A stretch of 64,000 nt of DNA, from NCBI RefSeq assembly GCF_006149045.1, contig NZ_VBSN01000049.1, positions 658,495 through 722,494 of the forward strand, written 5' to 3'. Below, in pieces: positions 26,711 through 35,766 of the stretch (within the stretch, counting starts at the first letter, position 1; each line of letters opens with the position of its first letter). This DNA is from Dyadobacter flavalbus (GTDB lineage Bacteria; Bacteroidota; Bacteroidia; Cytophagales; Spirosomataceae). Position numbers and translations under genes: made by a program. Below the pieces are notes generated by a model, which saw only the letters and a program-made list of their open reading frames with translations, ran no database searches and had not been told where the DNA came from.

Positions 26711-29263
26711 TTAAAACCGGAAACCAAGCCTGGTAAAAATAAAAGCGCCGTTGCTTCCCATCTGAACAGGGTCCCAGGCTCCGCCCGATTCCGTAAGCGC
26801 AGGCAAGGACAAGTCCGGATAAACATTGAAGATATTGCTCCCGCCTACCGACAATGAAAAATTCTTGCTCACCTTGTAATTCAAAGTAACATCCGTCTGA
26901 ATTCTCGGCTTGTACACGTCCAGTTCGTAATCCCAGTTGGCCAGTTTTATTTCACCAAAACGGATGAACCGCAGCATAAAGCTGAATTTGTCCACCGAGT
27001 AATCCAGCGTCAGGTTTATTTTGGAAGGAGGCGCCGAAGCAAGTACGAACCTGCGTTCTCTTTCATCAAAATAAATATCTTCTTTTCCTGCCAGTTTCGG
27101 ACTTGTGTTCACAGGTCCCAATTCCATCCAGTTGAAGTTGGCTGCCAGTGTGGAGCTAAGCCGTCCAACGCCTAACGGCGTCGTATGTGCAACAATGACA
27201 TCAATTCCTTTTGTCGTCGTATAAGAAAGTGCATTGGTAAAAAACTGTGCTTTTCCAACCCGGAGCTGTTTCAGGAGATCGCCGATCTGCTCGTCCTCGT
27301 CGCTGAACTGTCCGGTTAACACAACGCGGTCTTTCACTTTTACATAGTAACCATCCACGGTAACAGAAAGGCCGGAAGCCGGTGCAAGTGTAAAACCGAC
27401 GCTGGCATTCTGGGAAGTTTCCTGTTTCAGTTTCGGAATTCCCAGCGCCTGCGTAACGGCACTTTCATTGTTGGCAAGTAAAACTTCAACCGGAGTACCA
27501 TTTACAAAATTGGTAAACGTGGAATTAAAATACTTCTGAGCGAGCGACGGCGCACGGAAACCTGTACTGACCGTTCCGCGTAATGAAAATGCATCGGTCA
27601 CTTTGTAGCGCAAACCCACTTTCCCGTTTACCGTACTTCCGAAATCGCTGTAATTTTCATAACGTACTGCCGCATCCACCAGAAATTTCTTTGTAACATC
27701 CGCTTCTACGTCCAGATAAACGCCGACGTTTGAACGGCTTCTGTCGGTAACGTCCGTCGGGCTGTATCCCGGAAATCCTTGCGAACCGCCCGGATAAGTC
27801 GGGTCGTAGTTGTAATACGAAGCGCGCTCGCCTGCAAAAATTTTGTATTGTTCCGTTCTGTATTCTGCCCCGAATGCAAGATTAAGCCCTTGTAAAATCG
27901 TCTTGTAATACTTCGTAACATTCAGATTGTTCACATTTTGCCCTAACTGAAAGCCGCCGGCATCAAACGTTGTCTGGGACAACGGCCCGAGTGAACGGTT
28001 CAGCGAATTTTTTACATTAAAGTGAAATTTGTTAAAACCGTATGTGTTGCTCAGATCAATATCCCAGCCTTTCCATATGCCTCTTACGCCAAAGGCAAAC
28101 GAACGGTCGTCAATGGTGCTGGCAATGATCGGGTCAAAGCCGTTCGGGTAAATGGAAGGAATGTTCCGCTCATCGTCAGCAAAACGCGTCCATGCGTAGG
28201 CATCGCCTTTTCTTTTGTTCAAACCGCCGAAGCTGTAAACCTGAAAATTGGTTCCGATTGGAACCTTTGCATTGTAATACACCGCAGCATTGTTGATCTT
28301 CGGATCGCCGTATTGCCTTCTGGCAAGATCCGCTTCGCTGGAAACCGTATTCGCGCGGTTGGTATGGTCCCGGAAATTGTAATCTGCCGTCACGTTCAGA
28401 AACCCTTTATTTGCGATTTTTATTCCGTAATTAAGGTTTGCATTGTAGTTCAGCCCGTCAAACTGCTTGTCGTCATAACGGTACTTTGCCTTGTACATGC
28501 CGGCATTTACGTTGGCGCTCAGCTGGTTTACCGTTTCTTTCAATACAATATTGATAACGCCTGCAATCGCATCCGAACCGTACTGTGCCGAAGCGCCGTC
28601 GCGCAGGATTTCAATTCTTTCGATGGCTGCGGCGGGAATGGCATTCAGGTCGGTTCCGGTATTTCCTCGTCCGCGCGTACCAAAAAGGTTCACAAGCGAA
28701 GACTGATGCCGTCTTTTCCCGTTGATCAGGACCAAAGTCTGGTCCGGGCCGAGACCGCGCAAAGATGCCGGGTCCACATGGTCTGCGCCGTCGGAACCGG
28801 TCTGGCGATTGGAATTGAAGGAAGGAGCTGCAAACTGAAGGAGCTGATTTACATCCAGCTGGCCCTGTTTCGTTGTAATTTCCCGGATGTCGATCACATC
28901 CACCGGCGCGGGCGTATCCGTTGAAGAACGGTTTAAATTTCTGGAACCGACAACGGTAACCTGATTCAAGACAGTCGCATTTTCAAGAACGAGATTCTGC
29001 TCGCCGCTGCCGCTGATGGCCTTTTCGATCCTGTTGTAACCGACATAAGTCGCTACGATTACAGAACTTGCACTGCTGACGGACAACGTGTAGGCGCCGT
29101 TTCCATCGGTTGTGGTTCCGTTGCTGGTGCCTTTTTCAATCACCGAAGCGCCGATCAGCGGATCGCCTTTTTCATCTGTAATCCTTCCTGAAACCTTGAA
29201 ACTCTGTGCAAAACAGAAGCAGGATACCAGTGTAAAAATAAAAGTGAAGAAAGTTTTATTCAT
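26711..29263 (-). CDS. TonB-dependent receptor with CarboxypepD_reg-like N-domain
   Basis: 850-residue outer-membrane active transporter. After a signal peptide (FTLVSCFCFAQ) comes a carboxypeptidase-regulatory-like beta sandwich (~22-100: VSGRITDEKGDPLIGASV, GAYTLSV, YVGYNRIE). The plug domain (~110-240) includes LRGLGPDQTLVLINGKRRH and IERIEILRDGASAQYGSDAIAGVINI. The barrel fills the rest and ends in LGFRF with terminal Phe. No SusD partner is adjacent, so a glycan-uptake pair is unlikely; the ligand could be a metal chelate, vitamin or peptide. A TATTTTTG-type -7 box lies about 30 bp upstream. Confidence 0.93.
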   Translation of the reverse strand: MNKTFFTFIFTLVSCFCFAQSFKVSGRITDEKGDPLIGASVIEKGTSNGTTTDGNGAYTLSVSSASSVIVATYVGYNRIEKAISGSGEQNLVLENATVLNQVTVVGSRNLNRSSTDTPAPVDVIDIREITTKQGQLDVNQLLQFAAPSFNSNRQTGSDGADHVDPASLRGLGPDQTLVLINGKRRHQSSLVNLFGTRGRGNTGTDLNAIPAAAIERIEILRDGASAQYGSDAIAGVINIVLKETVNQLSANVNAGMYKAKYRYDDKQFDGLNYNANLNYGIKIANKGFLNVTADYNFRDHTNRANTVSSEADLARRQYGDPKINNAAVYYNAKVPIGTNFQVYSFGGLNKRKGDAYAWTRFADDERNIPSIYPNGFDPIIASTIDDRSFAFGVRGIWKGWDIDLSNTYGFNKFHFNVKNSLNRSLGPLSQTTFDAGGFQLGQNVNNLNVTKYYKTILQGLNLAFGAEYRTEQYKIFAGERASYYNYDPTYPGGSQGFPGYSPTDVTDRSRSNVGVYLDVEADVTKKFLVDAAVRYENYSDFGSTVNGKVGLRYKVTDAFSLRGTVSTGFRAPSLAQKYFNSTFTNFVNGTPVEVLLANNESAVTQALGIPKLKQETSQNASVGFTLAPASGLSVTVDGYYVKVKDRVVLTGQFSDEDEQIGDLLKQLRVGKAQFFTNALSYTTTKGIDVIVAHTTPLGVGRLSSTLAANFNWMELGPVNTSPKLAGKEDIYFDERERRFVLASAPPSKINLTLDYSVDKFSFMLRFIRFGEIKLANWDYELDVYKPRIQTDVTLNYKVSKNFSLSVGGSNIFNVYPDLSLPALTESGGAWDPVQMGSNGAFIFTRLGFRF

Positions 29264-29294
29264 GTAGGTTGACTTTTGGATTATAAATTTTTCT

Positions 29295-29302
29295 CAAAAA
29301 TA
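29295..29302 (-). promoter_or_regulatory. Candidate -7 box for the TonB receptor
   Basis: TATTTTTG on the minus strand, exact TAnnTTTG, about 32 bp before the receptor start. The spacing of CAA/CAAA candidates for -33 is not ideal. The rest of the 297-bp spacer to 29561 is AT-rich with nothing else recognised. Confidence 0.3.
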
Positions 29303-29560
29303 TCAGGCCACAAATATCAAGTTAAACCAAACAATGTTTTTACTATAATCCGGATTTTAGAATTTAGTTATATTAAAAGTGCATTTAATATTATCTTCTA
29401 TGCAGTTATGTCACTGAACTGCATGTATTTTCTCTCTTTCTTCATTCTTGAAATGATTATATAACAATTCCATGGAAAAGCTTTTACATTATGCTGCAGT
29501 TCAAGCCTCCGAATATGTATCTTTACAATTGTAATACATGTTTTCTTTTGTTGATTTCTT

Positions 29561-29866
29561 ATGCTTTCTACTTTATTAAAATCAGCTTTGGGCCGCTTCC
29601 GGATCATTGCTTTCCTGGAAGGTGTCTCCTATCTGGTGCTGCTGGGTATTGCCATGCCGCTCAAATATCTGGCCGGCATTCCGCAGGCCGTTCGCGTGGT
29701 CGGAATGGCGCATGGCGTGCTGTTCGTCCTTTTTGTACTGCTGCTTGTTCAGGTTGCAACTCAATATGGCTGGTCTTTCAAAAAATCTTTTTTATCCTTC
29801 TTCTCATCCCTGATTCCGTTCGGCACTTTCTATGCCGATGCGAAATGGTTCAGAAGCCAAGCATAG
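29561..29866 (+). CDS. DUF3817 family small membrane protein
   Basis: 101 residues with three hydrophobic helices. The arrangement FRIIAFLEGVSYLVLLGIAMPLKY, VRVVGMAHGVLF and a last segment ending FGTFYADAKWF is the DUF3817 pattern: a conserved Glu in helix 1, a G-x-A-H-G turn, and a terminal Phe/Trp-rich end. Function is unknown across the family. A GTG start gene for a secreted barrel follows after 42 bp. No signal peptide is needed; it is an inner-membrane protein. Confidence 0.85.
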   Translation: MLSTLLKSALGRFRIIAFLEGVSYLVLLGIAMPLKYLAGIPQAVRVVGMAHGVLFVLFVLLLVQVATQYGWSFKKSFLSFFSSLIPFGTFYADAKWFRSQA

Positions 29867-29908
29867 CCAAACCTTCGTTATCTATCCATTCCTATACCCA
29901 TCAAGCAA

Positions 29909-32086
29909 GTGCAACGTACTTCTATCCTGACCTTTGTCTTTTTCTGTTTAATCATTTTTCAAAGTATTGCGCAGAAACCCAATGAAAATTATCAGTATCA
30001 TATCCATTCTGCTGCTGCTCCGCTGAATATCGACGGCGTGGCGGACGATCTTGCATGGTCATCTGCTGAAACAGCAACTGACTTTTTCATGATCACCCCG
30101 ATGGACACCAGCTTTTCACGTGCCCAGACGGACGTTAAAATGTGCTACGACAAGAATAATCTTTACATTCTGGTCATTAATTACAAGCCGATTAAAGGTT
30201 CTATTATTGTGGAATCGCTCAAAAGGGATTTTGCATTTGGAAAAAATGACAACTTCCTGCTTTTCATGGACACTTTTGACGACCGTACCAATGGTTTTTC
30301 ATTCGGGGCCAATGCAGCAGGCGCTCCGTGGGACGGACAACAAGGTGACGGCGGAACCGTGGATTTGAGCTGGGATAACAAATGGCTGAGTTCCGTCAAG
30401 AACGATAATGACAAATGGGTCTGGGAAGCAGCGATTCCGTTCAAAAGCATCCGTTATAAACCGGGCATTACGCGCTGGGGAATCAATTTCAGCCGGCAGG
30501 ATCTTACCATTTCCGAAAAATCGGCGTGGGCGCCGGTTCCGAGGCAATTTCCTTCGGCATCGCTGGCATACACGGGCGTACTGGTCTGGGACGTTCCGCC
30601 GCCGAATCCGGGACCAAATATTTCCGTGATTCCGTATGCCGCCACGCGTCTTACCAAAGATTACGATAACGATACGCCAAGCAAATTCAAACCGGCTGTC
30701 GGTGGTGACGTAAAAATCGGATTAACGCCGTCTCTGAACCTCGATTTAACGGTTAACCCGGATTTTTCACAGGTGGACGTGGATGTGCAGCAAACCAACC
30801 TTACGCGATTCGAGCTGTTTTTCCCGGAACGCCGTCAGTTCTTTCTGGAAAATGCTGATCTTTTTGCCAACTTCGGGTACGCTACCATTCGCCCTTTTTT
30901 CTCCCGCCGCATTGGTCTTGGCGTGCCGATCCAGTTCGGTGCACGCATGAGCGGTAAAATCAACAAGAACTGGCGTATCGGTGTGCTGGACGTTCAGACA
31001 GGTTCTTCCGACAGCCTGACGCCCCGAAACAACTATGCTGTTTTTGCACTACAGAGACAGGTTCTGGCCCGCTCCAACATCCGCTTTATTTACGTAAACA
31101 AGGACGCAACCAATTATTCGCTTGACCGGCATGCCGCCACCAGCCGTTATAACCGCAACATCGGAGCGGAATTCAACCTGGCCAGCGCCAAAAACCTGTG
31201 GACCGGAAAAGTCATGTTCCTGAAATCGTTCACACCGGGAAAAACAACGGACGACTTTTCACATGCCGCCGATCTGAAATTCAATAAAGCCAATTTTTTC
31301 TGGCAATGGCAGCATGAGTATGTAGGCAAAAATTACAATGCAGAGGTCGGGTATGTTCCGAATGCCGTGCGGATGGGTTATTACAAAATCAGCCCGAATA
31401 TCGGTTATCTGTTTTTTGTAAAATCTCCGAAAATCATCAGTCACGGCCCCAAGCTCGTCAGCAATGTATACTGGGACAAACAGTTTAATGTCAGCGACAA
31501 GGAATACATTCTTTCCTATAACCTGAATTTCATCAACCGCGCAACGGTAGCAGTTTGGGGCGCAAGCAATTATGTACGCCTTTTACGTCCTTTTGACCCG
31601 ACTAACCTCGGCGGCTTCACGCTGACAACAGGCAGTGAACACAGCTACAAATCCGCCGGCTTTGATATTGTTTCCGGCCCGCAGAACCGGTTTACATACC
31701 TGATATCCGGAATAACAGGCGGCTACTATCAAAACGGAAGACGCAATAACCTGCGCGCCGAACTTGGCTATCGCGTACAGCCTTATGTGGCGATCACAAT
31801 GGCCGGAAATTACAACGACATCCATTTGCCGGAACCCTGGAACCGCAAGCAGCTATGGCTCGTCGGACCGCGCGTGGACGTAACTTTTACGAACAACCTG
31901 TTTTTTACCACTTTTATGCAGTACAACAATCAGGCGGATAATATCAACCTGAACGCGCGTCTGCAATGGCGGTACAAGCCGGCGTCGGATTTGTTCATTG
32001 TTTATACCGACAATTATCTTCCTGAAAACTTCATGGTCAAAAACCGGGCGATTGTTCTGAAGTTCACTTACTGGTGGAATCTGTAA
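29909..32086 (+). CDS. DUF5916-like protein: CBM9-type N-domain plus outer-membrane barrel
   Basis: 725 residues from GTG 29909, opening into a signal peptide (FVFFCLIIFQSIAQ). Residues ~30-230 form a carbohydrate-binding-family-9-like sandwich (PLNIDGVADDLAW, WVWEAAIPFKSIRY, WGINFSRQD). The rest is beta-rich, with FPERRQFFLENADLF in the middle and a final VLKFTYWWNL, as in outer-membrane barrels. This arrangement is typical of Bacteroidota DUF5916 proteins. The ligand and function are unknown. It abuts the converging LRR gene with no intervening base (stops at 32084-32086 and 32087-32089). Confidence 0.82.
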   Translation: MQRTSILTFVFFCLIIFQSIAQKPNENYQYHIHSAAAPLNIDGVADDLAWSSAETATDFFMITPMDTSFSRAQTDVKMCYDKNNLYILVINYKPIKGSIIVESLKRDFAFGKNDNFLLFMDTFDDRTNGFSFGANAAGAPWDGQQGDGGTVDLSWDNKWLSSVKNDNDKWVWEAAIPFKSIRYKPGITRWGINFSRQDLTISEKSAWAPVPRQFPSASLAYTGVLVWDVPPPNPGPNISVIPYAATRLTKDYDNDTPSKFKPAVGGDVKIGLTPSLNLDLTVNPDFSQVDVDVQQTNLTRFELFFPERRQFFLENADLFANFGYATIRPFFSRRIGLGVPIQFGARMSGKINKNWRIGVLDVQTGSSDSLTPRNNYAVFALQRQVLARSNIRFIYVNKDATNYSLDRHAATSRYNRNIGAEFNLASAKNLWTGKVMFLKSFTPGKTTDDFSHAADLKFNKANFFWQWQHEYVGKNYNAEVGYVPNAVRMGYYKISPNIGYLFFVKSPKIISHGPKLVSNVYWDKQFNVSDKEYILSYNLNFINRATVAVWGASNYVRLLRPFDPTNLGGFTLTTGSEHSYKSAGFDIVSGPQNRFTYLISGITGGYYQNGRRNNLRAELGYRVQPYVAITMAGNYNDIHLPEPWNRKQLWLVGPRVDVTFTNNLFFTTFMQYNNQADNINLNARLQWRYKPASDLFIVYTDNYLPENFMVKNRAIVLKFTYWWNL

Positions 32087-33463
32087 TCAGTAGTACACTT
32101 CAATATTTCTGCTTTTCAGCTGTCCGAGTTGCCGGCTGTATTTCGCTTCGGCGTCGTCTTTCACAAACGGATTTCCACGGAGATAAAGCTTGTCGAGCTG
32201 CTTTATCTCCAGCAGCTGTTCAGGAAAAGCCAGGAAGTTATTGGACGAAAGATCCAGTTCCTGCAGATTGAAAAAAGCGGTAAGTTCCTTTGGGAAATCC
32301 GTAAACCAGTTGAAACCAAGATCCAGGATTTTAAGGTTCTGCATCTTTGCAATGCGTGCCGGAAGCTTGCTGATGTGATTGTGATGCGCATAAAGCGTAT
32401 GAACTTTTGCAAGCCGGTCTATTTTCTTTGGCAACGACGTCAATTCATTGTGCGAAACGGCCAGATGCGTCAGTTTTTTCAGTTTGGTAATGGAAGCCGG
32501 CAACGCTTCAAGCTTGTTGTAATAAAGATCCAGCACTTCCAGATTTTTCATTTTTTTAATGCCTTTCGGCAAGACCGGAATGGCAGATTTATAAAAGTTC
32601 AGATCCTGAACGCTTTTCAGTTTTCTGAAACTTTTACCGGACAAACTAGTCATTGCATTGCCGCCAAGCCACAGACTGGAAAGCTTTCCGGATGCACGCA
32701 GCTGTTTTGGAATGTCCGTCAGTTTGTTTTCGTTCAGGTTCAGTAACGTAAGCGACTGGTTTTCAGTAATTTCCAGATCATTATTTCTGATCTGATTATT
32801 CTGCAAATGAAGCTGTTTCAGTTTTGGCAGACGCTGCATTTGAATATGAACGCTTTGTAATTCATTCCTGCCCAGATACAATTCTTCCAGATTCGGAAAC
32901 CTGTAAATCACATCCGGAACCGATTTCAAATCGAGCTGATTCAGGTAAAGCCGTTTTACCTTTAATGTATCCTGAAAAACCAGCGCAGATTTCAGGTCCG
33001 TCACACTGCTGTCACCGCTACGCACTTCACGCATGACCGGCTGTTTTCCAAATGTTTTCAGAGATATGATGGCAAAGCGCGTACCGGTCGGCTTTTTTAC
33101 TTTCCAGCCGTCAAAAGCGGTCAGAAAAGCTTTTCTGGTCAGTTCATTAAGTGAATCCTTGTTGTAGGCATCACTGGTTTGGAGATCAAAAATCAGGTAA
33201 TCCGGACTTCCTGACTCATTGATATAAAACTGGGTAAAAACAGTAATTCCGGGGTTTGGATTTTCCGGGAAAGCAGCAGCAAGCACATCATTTGTTTTTG
33301 CCAGGATTTCCTCTGCCGCACTTTGGCCGGTACCGGTATAATCATTGGAAAGTTTTGCCTGATCTATGCCCTGCTTTTCGGCATTTCCAGAAGACAGAAC
33401 ACGGATTTGCGCGTAAAGGCTTTCTACGCACAGACACATTAATGCGGTCAGAATGAGTTTCAT
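32087..33463 (-). CDS. Exported leucine-rich-repeat protein
   Basis: 458 residues from the second ATG at 33463, which opens straight into a signal peptide (KLILTALMCLCVESLYAQ); the longer reading to 33511 would bury it. Residues ~30-155 form an alpha/beta domain of unknown type with an FTQFYIN stretch. From ~170 to ~440 run about eleven leucine-rich repeats of ~23 residues, such as LEELYLGRNELQSV and LKILDLGFNWFTDFPKEL, closed by NPFVKDDAEAKYS. The repeats probably bind protein; the export signal places it in the periplasm or on the surface. No enzyme domain or kinase partner is seen. Confidence 0.86.
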   Translation of the reverse strand: MKLILTALMCLCVESLYAQIRVLSSGNAEKQGIDQAKLSNDYTGTGQSAAEEILAKTNDVLAAAFPENPNPGITVFTQFYINESGSPDYLIFDLQTSDAYNKDSLNELTRKAFLTAFDGWKVKKPTGTRFAIISLKTFGKQPVMREVRSGDSSVTDLKSALVFQDTLKVKRLYLNQLDLKSVPDVIYRFPNLEELYLGRNELQSVHIQMQRLPKLKQLHLQNNQIRNNDLEITENQSLTLLNLNENKLTDIPKQLRASGKLSSLWLGGNAMTSLSGKSFRKLKSVQDLNFYKSAIPVLPKGIKKMKNLEVLDLYYNKLEALPASITKLKKLTHLAVSHNELTSLPKKIDRLAKVHTLYAHHNHISKLPARIAKMQNLKILDLGFNWFTDFPKELTAFFNLQELDLSSNNFLAFPEQLLEIKQLDKLYLRGNPFVKDDAEAKYSRQLGQLKSRNIEVYY

Positions 33464-33494
33464 AACAACAAGGTTTTGTGGAATCACTAATATA

Positions 33495-33508
33495 ACTAAG
33501 AACTTAGT
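33495..33508. repeat. Short palindrome upstream of the LRR gene
   Basis: ACTAAG-AA-CTTAGT, 6-bp arms, about 32 bp upstream of the LRR start. It could be an operator half-site pair or chance in AT-rich sequence. Confidence 0.25.
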
Positions 33509-33572
33509 CATATTATTTCATAACCTTGGATTTTATTCTTAAATCATAAAACTCTTCGGAGAACGGGACGAT

Positions 33573-34547
33573 TTACTTGCTTCTTTCAATCGTATACTGC
33601 ACAAGCTGTTCGAGCGATCTGCGGTGCGGTGAGTCCACAAACTCGTATAAAATTTCGTGCGCTTCTTCCACATAGCGCTGCATGACTTCCTGTGCATACC
33701 GGAGCCCGCCCGAATCCTTTACGAAAGCGATAACTTCGTTTACTTTTTTAGGTTTGTGGCTCTCATTGCGGATGATGTTGATAATCCTGCGTTTTTCGAG
33801 CCATCCGGCGTGGTTCAGCGCATAGATAAGCGGGAGCGTCATCTTTTTTTCTTTGATATCAATGCCGAGCGGCTTGCCGATTTCATCTTCGCCGTAGTCA
33901 AAAAGGTCATCTTTGATCTGAAAAGCCATGCCTACTTTTTCACCGAATGCATGCATCCGCTTCACAATGTCAGCGCCGGCACCAACGGAACTTGCGCCTA
34001 CCGCGCAGCAGGAAGCAATCAGGGAAGCCGTTTTTTGCTTGATGATCTGATAATAAACTTCCTCGTTGATATCCAGCCTTCTTGCCTTTTCAATCTGTAA
34101 TAACTCGCCTTCACTTAATTCACGGACAGCAGTAGAAACAATTTTCAGAATATCGAATTCCTGATGATCAACAGACAAAAGCAAACCGCGCGAAAGAAGA
34201 TAATCTCCGACCAGAACGGCAATCTTATTTTTCCACAAGGCGTTAACCGAAAAAAAACCGCGGCGGTAATTGGAATCATCCACAACGTCGTCGTGTACAA
34301 GTGTCGCTGTATGCAAAAGTTCGATCAGGGCACCTCCCCGGTAAGTGGATTCGGAAATTTCGCCGCAGACGCCGGCAGAAAGAAAAACAAACATGGGACG
34401 TAGCTGTTTGCCCTTGCGCCTGACGATGTAATTCATGATCTGATCCAGCAGCATTACATCACTTTTCATAAACTGACGAAACTTGTGCTCAAAGGCTTTC
34501 ATTTCATCTGCAATCGGAACCTGAATTTCCTTTATTGAAAGGGTCAT
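33573..34547 (-). CDS. Polyprenyl diphosphate synthase (trans, long chain)
   Basis: 324-residue trans-isoprenyl diphosphate synthase that condenses isopentenyl units onto an allylic primer, most likely making the menaquinone side chain. The first aspartate-rich motif is DDVVD (86-90) within LVHDDVVDDSNYRRG, and the second is in FQIKDDLFDYGEDE. GKQLRPMFV near residue 46 is the Arg-containing IPP site. The residues before the first motif are consistent with a long-chain product; chain length is not certain. A promoter-like TTTG-N17-TACATTTG lies upstream. Confidence 0.92.
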   Translation of the reverse strand: MTLSIKEIQVPIADEMKAFEHKFRQFMKSDVMLLDQIMNYIVRRKGKQLRPMFVFLSAGVCGEISESTYRGGALIELLHTATLVHDDVVDDSNYRRGFFSVNALWKNKIAVLVGDYLLSRGLLLSVDHQEFDILKIVSTAVRELSEGELLQIEKARRLDINEEVYYQIIKQKTASLIASCCAVGASSVGAGADIVKRMHAFGEKVGMAFQIKDDLFDYGEDEIGKPLGIDIKEKKMTLPLIYALNHAGWLEKRRIINIIRNESHKPKKVNEVIAFVKDSGGLRYAQEVMQRYVEEAHEILYEFVDSPHRRSLEQLVQYTIERSK

Positions 34548-34623
34548 ATGTATTAACGAAGGACCATGCTCCTTCTGATATAAGCAGGCTGTAAATGGCA
34601 GCCGTCACATTGTTTTGTCGATT

Positions 34624-34652
34624 CAAATGTATTTTGAACTCCAGTCTTCAAA
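34624..34652 (-). promoter_or_regulatory. Candidate promoter of the polyprenyl synthase gene
   Basis: On the minus strand TTTG, 17 bases, then TACATTTG: both Bacteroidota elements (-33 TTTG, -7 TAnnTTTG). Start codon 77 bp downstream. Confidence 0.4.
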
Positions 34653-34775
34653 TTTGGAATAAAATCTTCTGTTTATACCAATTTTATTTTTAAAATGTTT
34701 ACAATTGAGAAAAAAGGAAACGCAGCGGAATCGAAAAATGAAATTGCAGAACGCTGATGCAGAAAACATACAGAT

Positions 34776-35687
34776 ATGAAAGCACTTGTTCTCGGAGGAG
34801 GATCCATGAAAGGCGCGTTTCAGGTGGGCGTTATTCAGGCTGTATTGGAAAACGGTTTTGAACCGGAAATGATATACGGAATTTCTGTCGGCGCACTGAA
34901 CACCACATTTCTTGCCAATGAAGCCGGGCGCCAGTTTCACGAGAACAAACAAATACAATGGCCTGTTGCCGGCCGCAGACTGCTTGAATTCTGGATCAGG
35001 AACATTACGCAGCCGCAGGATATTTCCATTCTCCGCTCCCGTGTGAAGCTGGGCGTGAATACGCTGATGAGCCGTTTCGACGGAATCGTGAACCCGCAGC
35101 CGCTGCATCAGCTGATCCGGAAGCATGTAAACAAGGAAAATCTGGCCCATAATCCGGTACGCGTCAAAGTCGGGGCTGTCAATATGGCTACCGGAGAAAT
35201 AAAGTATGTGGCGCCGGACAATGCCCATTTTCTGGATTATGTATTTGCCAGCTCATCCATTCCCATGCTGATGCCGGCCGTGGAAATAGAACAGCAGCTT
35301 TACCAGGATGGCGGCATGCGGGAAGTTGCGCCGGTCCGACAGGCCATTGAAGACGGCGCTACGGAAATCGTTCTCATCGCCTGTCATTCTCCGCTTTTGT
35401 ACCAGCCCGAAGGCATTAACACCAAAAACCTGATCACGCTGATTGAACGCGTAAGAGACATTACTGTAAACCAGATTGTGAACAGCAATATCATCTGGGC
35501 AGAAAATTACATTGACCGCTCCGTGCTGCGTGGAAAGCCCATGAAACTTACCGTTATTCGGCCGAAAATACCGCTGTTTCTGGATCTGCAGCATTTCAAT
35601 TCCGAAGATATTTCAAGACTGATTATCGAGGGCTACCGCGCAGGAACGGAGTCTGTTTTGAAACCGGAGAAAATTCAGGAAAAATAA
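34776..35687 (+). CDS. Patatin-like phospholipase
   Basis: 303-residue patatin-fold serine hydrolase with a Ser-Asp dyad. The oxyanion loop is GGGSMKG (7-13), the nucleophile Ser37 sits in GISVGALN, and the catalytic Asp is in YQDGGMREVAP near residue 177. No signal peptide is present, so it is a cytoplasmic or membrane-associated lipid acyl hydrolase. Bacterial patatins of this size act on phospholipids or other acyl esters; substrate is open. It is divergent from the polyprenyl synthase gene and followed by a strong bidirectional terminator. Confidence 0.9.
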   Translation: MKALVLGGGSMKGAFQVGVIQAVLENGFEPEMIYGISVGALNTTFLANEAGRQFHENKQIQWPVAGRRLLEFWIRNITQPQDISILRSRVKLGVNTLMSRFDGIVNPQPLHQLIRKHVNKENLAHNPVRVKVGAVNMATGEIKYVAPDNAHFLDYVFASSSIPMLMPAVEIEQQLYQDGGMREVAPVRQAIEDGATEIVLIACHSPLLYQPEGINTKNLITLIERVRDITVNQIVNSNIIWAENYIDRSVLRGKPMKLTVIRPKIPLFLDLQHFNSEDISRLIIEGYRAGTESVLKPEKIQEK

Positions 35688-35703
35688 TGAACGCCGTTAA
35701 ACA

Positions 35704-35737
35704 GCAGAAAGCCCGTCTGTACGGACGGGCTTTCTGC
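35704..35737. terminator. Bidirectional terminator between patatin and Oar-like receptor genes
   Basis: 14-bp GC-rich stem GCAGAAAGCCCGTC / GACGGGCTTTCTGC with a 6-base loop. T-rich flanks are modest, but the hairpin is very stable and lies between two converging genes. Confidence 0.75.
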
Positions 35738-35766
35738 ATTTATTCAGGAAATTACCGAACAGGCAA

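Noticed and set aside
28022..28924. 300-residue rightward open frame
   Set aside because: It lies wholly antisense to the TonB receptor gene, has no family-like motifs, and the receptor frame is unambiguous.
26711..29263. SusC/SusD glycan-uptake pair
   Set aside because: No SusD-like gene beside either TonB receptor, so a polysaccharide utilisation locus is not supported.
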